A stretch of DNA of 64,000 nt, taken from the NCBI GenBank assembly GCA_963762525.1, contig CAVXKT010000003.1, forward strand, positions 248,001-312,000. The letters run 5' to 3'. Position numbers and translations under genes: made by a program. Every line of letters begins with the position of its first letter. The stretch's first letter is position 1. Positions 57,197 through 64,000 of the stretch are shown here, piece after piece. Source of the stretch: DATFDN01 sp963762525. GTDB taxonomy: Bacteria; Pseudomonadota; Alphaproteobacteria; Acetobacterales; Acetobacteraceae. Under the pieces are notes generated by a model. The model was not told the origin of the DNA and did no database searches. It saw only the letters and a program-made list of their open reading frames with translations.

Positions 57197-57838
57197 CTAT
57201 TCCGCCGCCTTGCGTCCCGGCCACTGATCGACCGGGATGCGCGGCAATTCGAACCGGTCGGTGGTGCGGGCGTACCAGCCGCCGCCGTGCATCCGCCCGA
57301 TGAGGTCGAGGCGCGGCGTGTCCACGTAGCAGCGCGCCTGGTCGAGCACGCAGTCGTCCTGGATGTGCATGGCGACGACCTTGCCCATGATGACCGACCG
57401 ATCGACGCCGACTTCGACGATCACCAGCCGCTCGCACTCCATCGAGACCGGCGCGGCGGCGATGCGGGGCGGTTTGACGCGGGCGGAGGGCGCCGTCTCC
57501 AGGTCCGCCTGCGCCAGTTCGTTCACCTCCTTGCCGAAATCGATCGCGGTGACGTTCATCTGCTCGGCCAGATCGTTGCTGACCAGGTTGACGACGAACT
57601 CGCCGGTGCGGCGGATGTTGCCGCCGGTATCCTTGGCATCGCCCGGCGACCGGCCGCCGATGCCGATGCAGACCACCGGCGGATCGCCGGAGACGCAGTT
57701 GAAGAACGAGAACGGCGCGGCATTGACCGAGCCGTCCAGATCGCGGGTCGTCACCCACGCGATCGGCCTCGGCACCACGGTCGAGATCAGCAGCTTGTAG
57801 ATGTTTTCCGCCCGCATGGCGGCGAAATCGAACAGCAT
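57197..57838 (-). CDS. Flavin reductase family protein (DIM6/NTAB type)
   Basis: A 213-aa FMN-binding split barrel: STVVPRPIAWVTTRDLDGSV, NAAPFSFFNCVSGDPPVVC, NIRRTGEFVVNLVSNDLAEQ and a C-terminal YARTTDRFELPRI. It differs from the small RutF-like reductase at 22.5 kb. Start ATG 57838. It ends 15 bp from the threonine synthase-like gene on the opposite strand. The partner is unknown. Confidence 0.83.
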   Translation of the reverse strand: MLFDFAAMRAENIYKLLISTVVPRPIAWVTTRDLDGSVNAAPFSFFNCVSGDPPVVCIGIGGRSPGDAKDTGGNIRRTGEFVVNLVSNDLAEQMNVTAIDFGKEVNELAQADLETAPSARVKPPRIAAAPVSMECERLVIVEVGVDRSVIMGKVVAMHIQDDCVLDQARCYVDTPRLDLIGRMHGGGWYARTTDRFELPRIPVDQWPGRKAAE

Positions 57839-57958
57839 CGGTGGTTTCCCCGGCAGAGTGCCGCAGCCTGCAAGTCGGCGCGTGCGGTGTCCAGACGCAT
57901 GTTCACCGGCGGTTAACCGAAAGCTGCGCAGCCTGGATCGGGTCTTCCCGGGATCGTC

Positions 57959-60343
57959 ATGCGCCTGCTGCGAAATCTGTCCATCAGCCTGAAACTGGCG
58001 TTGTCGGCGGGCGTGGCGGTCGCGTTGCTGGCCGCGCTCGCGGCGACGTCGCTGCAGAGCTTCGTGCAACTCGCGGCGTTGCAGGGGCGTGCGAGCAATG
58101 CCGCCGCCGCGGTGCAAAGGGTCGCGGAAGCGGAGCGGGCGGGAGTTGAGCTGCGCGTGATCAGCCGCGACATCGCCGGCGAGCAGACCGGCGCCGGGCT
58201 GAAGGAGCTGACCGGGCGCGCCGAGGGCGAGGTGCGGATCATCAGGGACGGACTGGATTGGTTGGCTTGGCTGAAGAATGTGCGGCCGCGGTCGGGGAAA
58301 CCGGAGCCCCTGTCGGTGGCCGGCGGCGCCGTGGACGCTTATGCAAAAGTCATCGAGCAGGAGGCCTCGCTTCGCCGGCAGATTCTTTTCACGCGCGAGC
58401 GCGAGTTGATCCGCCCGCGTGCCGACTTCGAGGCGAGCTTGAAGACCTTCGATCAGGAATTGACTTTCGGCGGGGTGCCGAGCGGCGTGGACGCCGTCAC
58501 CGGCGCCGCCCCGGCGGCGCTCCCGGGGGGAACTCCCGAGACCTTACGCCGAGCGCGCGAGCTGTTCGATGCCTACCAGCTCGCGATGGCGCGCGTGCAG
58601 AACGCGGCGCTGCTGTTTTTGGCGACCGGCAACGCCGGCGCCATCAATGCCGTCGCGGATGGCGTCGAAGCAGCCGAGGGTCGGATGAACGAGCTGCTGG
58701 CATTGCCGTTGCCGGCGGCCATACAGTCGGATGCGAAGGTTCCGCAGATCCTGGGGCAGGGCATCGCCCGGGCGGCGAAGGAGGTCATCGCGGGCGCCCG
58801 ACGGGTGAACGGTTTCGTGCACACCGACGTCGAGCAGGCCAGCGCGGTGCTCGCCGACCGGCTGGCATCGGTCGCCGATCTGGAGAGGTCCTCGGCGGAG
58901 GACGCACGCGCGAGGGCCGAGGCGGCAGCGGCGGCGGCGGCCAGACGATTGCTGCTGATTGGCGGCGGCATCGCGCTGGTGCTGCTGCTTTCGAGTTGGC
59001 TCACCTCGCGCGTCGTCGCTCGGCCGATCGCATCGATGACCCGGGCGGTGCAGAAGCTCGCCGAAGGCGAGGCCGAGGTGTCTTTCGGCCATGGCGGAAG
59101 GTGCGACGAGGTGGGCCGTATGGCGGCGGCGCTGGAACGCCTGCGCGGCGTGGTGCGCGACGCCTTTCTGCGCAGCCAGATGATCGAGCAGATCCCGCTG
59201 GGCGTGATGACCGCGGCCCGGGCCGACGCCGCGTTTCCGATCACCTACGTCAACCCGGCGGCGCGCGAGCTGATGGGGCTGGTGGCGGCGCAGCTGCCGG
59301 CGCCCCCCGATCAGCTGGTCGGCGAGGACGCGGCCGGGCTGCACCCGCAGACCTCGCGCGCCATGTTGGCCGACCCCGAGCGGCTGCCGACGGGTGAGCG
59401 CCTGGTGCTCGGTGCCGAGACCCTGGATGTGGTGGTCTCGGCCATCCGCGACCGCACCGGCGCCTATGTCGGGCCGATGATGACCTGGAAACGGGCGACC
59501 GGGCAGGCGGGCCTCGTTCACCGATTCGAGGCGACCGTGGGGGCCATTGCCCGCGCCGTCGGCGACCGCGCGGCGGCGATGACCGAGACCGCGGGGGAGA
59601 TGAACGCCGCCGCCCGTGAGGCGGGCGGCCGGGCGGAGGCGGTGGCGCGGGCCTCCGAGCAAGCCTCTTCCAGCGTTGCCGCCGCCGCCGTCGGGGCCGA
59701 GCAACTGGCCGGCTCGATCGCCGAGATCGGGCGCCGGGTCGCCGAATTGGCGCGCATCGCCGGCCGCGCGGTGGAGGAGGCGGAGGCGACCGATCGCTCG
59801 GTCGGCGGCTTGAGCGAAGCGGCGCGGCGCATCGGCGATGTGGTGCGCCTGATCGGCGACATCGCCGGGCGGACCAACCTGCTGGCGCTGAACGCGACGA
59901 TCGAGGCGGCGCGCGCCGGCGATGCGGGCAAGGGCTTTGCGGTGGTGGCGAGCGAGGTCAAGAATCTCGCCAGCCAGACGGCGAGGGCGACCGAGGAGAT
60001 CGGTGCCCAGATCGCCGCCATGCAGGGTGCCACCGGCCATGCGGTCGAAGCGTTGCGCTCGATCGGCGCCACCATCGGGCGAATGAGCGAGATCGCCACC
60101 ATGATCGCCGGCGCGGTGGAGGAGCAGAGCGCGGCGACGCGCGAGATTGCGCGCGCCGTCCAGCACGCCGCGGCCGGAACCGCCGAGGTGACGGGGACGA
60201 TCACGCTGGTGAGCGAGGAGGTCGGGCGTACCGGAGCCGAGGCCGACCACGTGCTGACCACGGCGAGCGAACTGGCGAGCCAGTCGGCGGCGCTCAAGGC
60301 GGAGGCGGATGCGTTCCTCGACGCGGTTCAGAAGGCGGCGTGA
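57959..60343 (+). CDS. Methyl-accepting chemotaxis protein
   Basis: A 794-aa receptor. N-terminal membrane segment LALSAGVAVALLAALAATSL, a helical extracytoplasmic region to about residue 320, a second membrane segment LLLIGGGIALVLLLSSWLTS, a HAMP domain, a PAS-like domain (EQIPLGVMTAARADAAFPIT) and the signalling hairpin IGDIAGRTNLLALNATIEAA, ARAGDAGKGFAVVASEVKNL. It senses an unknown stimulus and controls CheA. No che or flagellar genes are in the window. Confidence 0.92.
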   Translation: MRLLRNLSISLKLALSAGVAVALLAALAATSLQSFVQLAALQGRASNAAAAVQRVAEAERAGVELRVISRDIAGEQTGAGLKELTGRAEGEVRIIRDGLDWLAWLKNVRPRSGKPEPLSVAGGAVDAYAKVIEQEASLRRQILFTRERELIRPRADFEASLKTFDQELTFGGVPSGVDAVTGAAPAALPGGTPETLRRARELFDAYQLAMARVQNAALLFLATGNAGAINAVADGVEAAEGRMNELLALPLPAAIQSDAKVPQILGQGIARAAKEVIAGARRVNGFVHTDVEQASAVLADRLASVADLERSSAEDARARAEAAAAAAARRLLLIGGGIALVLLLSSWLTSRVVARPIASMTRAVQKLAEGEAEVSFGHGGRCDEVGRMAAALERLRGVVRDAFLRSQMIEQIPLGVMTAARADAAFPITYVNPAARELMGLVAAQLPAPPDQLVGEDAAGLHPQTSRAMLADPERLPTGERLVLGAETLDVVVSAIRDRTGAYVGPMMTWKRATGQAGLVHRFEATVGAIARAVGDRAAAMTETAGEMNAAAREAGGRAEAVARASEQASSSVAAAAVGAEQLAGSIAEIGRRVAELARIAGRAVEEAEATDRSVGGLSEAARRIGDVVRLIGDIAGRTNLLALNATIEAARAGDAGKGFAVVASEVKNLASQTARATEEIGAQIAAMQGATGHAVEALRSIGATIGRMSEIATMIAGAVEEQSAATREIARAVQHAAAGTAEVTGTITLVSEEVGRTGAEADHVLTTASELASQSAALKAEADAFLDAVQKAA

Positions 60344-60345
60344 GA

Positions 60346-61989
<1,644 letters not shown>

Positions 61990-62119
61990 TCGAGGCTCCC
62001 GTTTGCTCCCGTGGCGAGAAAAGTTATGCTATCAGACCTGTGGGGGCCGGGCTACGGGCGGGAGCGGGGGAGCCCATGGGGATGGATGGCACTCACGAGG
62101 GGATCGTGATCGAGGGATG

Positions 62120-62320
62120 GACGCTCCCGCAAGCGGGCCCTCACCCGCCGCGCACGCGCGCGGCGACCTCTCCCGCCAGCGGGAGAGGTGACTATTCGCC
62201 GCTCCGGCTCATCGCCGAAGCCGCCCCGGGTGAGGGAGCAGCCGCGCAGCCGCGAAGCTGCCCCGGATCAGCGGGCAGGCGCTCTCCCGGGTGGTCGCCC
62301 GCGGAGGGGGAGGGGTCCAG
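62120..62320. repeat. REP-type palindromic repeat cluster
   Basis: Units include CTCCCGCAAGCGGG near 62124, CCTCACCCGCCGCGCACGCG, CCTCTCCCGCCAGCGGGAGA near 62169, and CCCCGGGTGAGGGAGC near 62224. They fill the gap upstream of the acyl-CoA ligase and run into the 3' end of the receiver gene. Same family as the 47.4 and 50.6 kb clusters. Confidence 0.8.
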
Positions 62321-62707
62321 ATGAACCGTGGCGGCTGACGCCGAATTAGCCGGTCCCAGCACCCGCGTCACCACGTCCAGTACCGCTCTGTCGGTGAACG
62401 GCTTGCGCAGATACCCGGCGCTGGAGTCCCGGCAGTCCGCCGCGATCGCCGTTTCGGGGAGCGCGGTCATGATCACCACCGGAATGCCGCCGTCCGAGGC
62501 GCCTCCCGGGGCGCGCATCATTCCCGGGCCATCCAGCACCGGCATCATCTGGTTCAGCAGAATGAGATCGGGGGCATGTTCGCCCAGTCGTGCCAGGCCG
62601 CGCTTGCCGTCGGGGGCCGTGACCACGCGATATCCGGCGTCGCCGAGGATCGTCTCCAGGATCGCGGTTATGGCGAACTCGTCATCGACCACCAGGATGG
62701 TGCGCAT
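62192..62707 (-). CDS. Receiver-domain protein with Asn at the phosphoacceptor position
   Basis: A 171-aa CheY-like protein. ILVVDDEFAITAIL supplies the acidic pair (residues 8-9), VVIMTALPETA the switch Thr, and YLRKPFTDRAV the conserved Lys. The residue expected to be phosphorylated is Asn52 in DLILLNQMMPVLDG (codon AAC). It is thus either a pseudo-receiver or a single-base error. The receiver ends near residue 120; the last 45 or so residues, low-complexity, are encoded in a REP cluster. The start overlaps the KaiC-like gene end. Confidence 0.82.
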   Translation of the reverse strand: MRTILVVDDEFAITAILETILGDAGYRVVTAPDGKRGLARLGEHAPDLILLNQMMPVLDGPGMMRAPGGASDGGIPVVIMTALPETAIAADCRDSSAGYLRKPFTDRAVLDVVTRVLGPANSASAATVHLDPSPSAGDHPGERLPADPGQLRGCAAAPSPGAASAMSRSGE

Positions 62708-64000
62708 TGGCTAGCGCCCGCGCCGCCTCGGCGTCACTGCTCCGGCTGCCCCGGCTCCGGCACTGACGCGCGAAGCCCGACAGCAAGCCCTCGGCGCCCG
62801 CCGGGGAGTCCTCGATGACAATCCCCTCCCGTTCGATGACGAACCGGCGCAGCGACACATCGAAGGCGCCGTCGCGCAGCTTCAGGATCGAGATCACGCG
62901 ATTCAATTCCGCGCGGAACTCCACGTACCGCATCAGGATCAGGTTCTCCGCCTTGGCCGAAACGTCGGAGACCGGCGGCCGGATGGCGGAACCGAGGAGG
63001 TCGGGGCTTTCGGAGGTATAGAGCGTGGTTGCGCCGCACACCCGCAGCTCGTTGGCGAGCGCCGCGACGAACTGTTCCATCCGCCCGGCTCGACCGCCGC
63101 TCGCTGAAAGCCGCCCAGCCCGTCGATGAAGACGCGGCGTTGCCTTGTGATCGCGGACCGCATCGAGAAGCCGGCTTCCGAGCGCATCCAGCAGGTGCTC
63201 GGTCGGCGGATGCCACAGGATCTTCACGTCGCCGCTATCGATCAGCCGACGCCAGGGCCATGTTGCGCTCCCGCGCCCTGGCGTGGATCCGGTCGGGCGT
63301 CTCGTAGAAGCCGAAGAACAGCCCCCGCTCGGCCGGCGCTCGCCTTGACAGGAAGGCGGTGCCGAGCGTCGTCTTGCCCGGTGCCAGACGGCCCGAGCAC
63401 CATGGTCGTCGAATTGGCGGGAAGCCCGCCGCCCAGCATCCCGTCAAGTCGCGCGACCCCGGTGCTCACCCGCGCCCGCTCGCCCCGCTCGGCGGCGACG
63501 CCAGCAATCGGCCGGCCAGCAGCGTCTCGATGCGCGGATAGACGGTGATGCCGTTCTCATCGATCGCGAACGCATGCCGGCCACGCAGAGGTCGCTGCCC
63601 CGGAATTTCCGTACCATCAGGTCGCGTTCGGCGCGCGAGCCGTACTGGCGGTCGCTCAGGTCGATCAGACCATCGACCATGGTTTGTTCCGGCGACACTT
63701 CCCCACCGGTGCCGCTGGTCAGCAGGAACATCGTGCAATCGACGATGCCCGCCTGGGTTTGCAGCAGGTGGATGAACTTCTTGAACTCCTGACCCGGGCC
63801 GGCCTTCTCCTCGGCCGTAACCAGCCCGTCCAGGATGAGGATGTTGCCTGGCGCGCCCGCACCTCGCGTAACAGCAGCTCGAGCAGCCCCCTCAGCCCTT
63901 CCTCCTCCATGGTGCCGTAGCCGCTGGCGTAATAGACCAGATCCGGCACTTTCGCCGGGTCGAAGAAGGTCAGCGAGCCGAGATGCAGCATCATGCGCGC
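62682..64000 (-). pseudogene. KaiC-like RecA-fold ATPase, partial and broken by many frame shifts
   Basis: The gene runs past the right edge. Pieces in several frames join into a KaiC-type double ATPase: VPDLVYYASGYGTMEEEGLR, FLLTSGTGGEVSPEQTMVDG, RAERDLMVRKFRGSD, RGRHAFAIDENGITVYPRIE, then the second domain STGVARLDGMLGGGLPANST, MVLGPSGTG with Walker A, GLFFGFYETPDRI, LYTSESPDLLGSAIRPPVSD and RYVEFRAELNRVISILKLRD. At least seven indels are needed within 1.3 kb. KaiC-like proteins act in signalling with receiver proteins; the downstream gene is one. Confidence 0.72.

Overview
The window is GC-rich bacterial chromosome with tight gene packing and many 4-bp ATGA/GTGA stop-start overlaps. The gene set points to an alphaproteobacterium, probably Rhodospirillales/Acetobacterales: a ubiquinol-cytochrome c chaperone followed by a YceD protein, SecB, metZ under a SAM-II riboswitch next to apaG, eno with ftsB, a glmM-thiD overlap, and many copies of a palindromic repeat of the type CCTCTCCCGCxxGCGGGAGAGG. 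This placement is inferred from gene content; there is no rRNA in the window to test it. No phage, transposase, CRISPR array or conjugation gene was found.

Layout. 1-3.3 kb: envelope and export genes (OmpA-like fragment, BamE, cytochrome bc1 chaperone, YceD, SecB, YjbR-like). 3.3-4.3 kb: decayed stretch. 4.3-7.9 kb: two dipeptide-type ABC ATPases without permeases, then an HD-GYP protein. 8.1-10.6 kb: folE, apaG, metZ with its riboswitch, tRNA-Gly(CCC). 10.7-18.2 kb: surface-polysaccharide block (C-methyltransferase-like protein, a very long GT4-GT4-GT2 glycosyltransferase, and on the other strand an FkbM and a class I methyltransferase with related C-terminal tails). 18.4-30.2 kb: accessory metabolism and small modules (nucleotidyltransferase with metallophosphoesterase, CoA-transferase, a decayed Phd-VapC cassette, dodecin, flavin reductase, 3-hydroxyacid dehydrogenase, MoxR-VWA pair, an unknown protein of more AT-rich composition, SMP-30, homocysteine methyltransferase-like). 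30.4-31.4 kb: rplM-rpsI. 31.5-36.6 kb: aldolase, acyl-CoA ligase, CsbD, PaaE-like reductase, glycosyltransferase. 36.7-43.3 kb: ftsB, eno, lptM, argH, a TlpA-like protein, nnr, a CopD-like membrane protein. 43.3-50.6 kb: AbrB-VapC module, then tilS-ftsH-folP-glmM-thiD. 50.8-64 kb: DUF2272 lipoprotein, FemAB-like protein, CDF transporter, PhyH-MFS-threonine synthase-like run, flavin reductase, chemoreceptor, second acyl-CoA ligase, a receiver protein with Asn at the phosphoacceptor position, and a KaiC-like ATPase running off the end.

Quality caveat. At least twenty coding regions, including ftsH and argH, are broken by single-base indels, most often one extra base and often inside conserved motifs. 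In nearly all cases the protein continues perfectly in another frame. I read most of these as sequence or assembly errors and give the full span of the repaired gene. The KaiC-like gene and the first VapC are the worst affected and may be true pseudogenes.

The strongest leads are the triple-module glycosyltransferase with its two tail-bearing methyltransferases, the Asn-type receiver next to the KaiC-like ATPase, the translationally coupled nucleotidyltransferase-metallophosphoesterase pair, and the way palindromic repeats abut or enter the ends of folP, the DUF2272 gene and the receiver gene.
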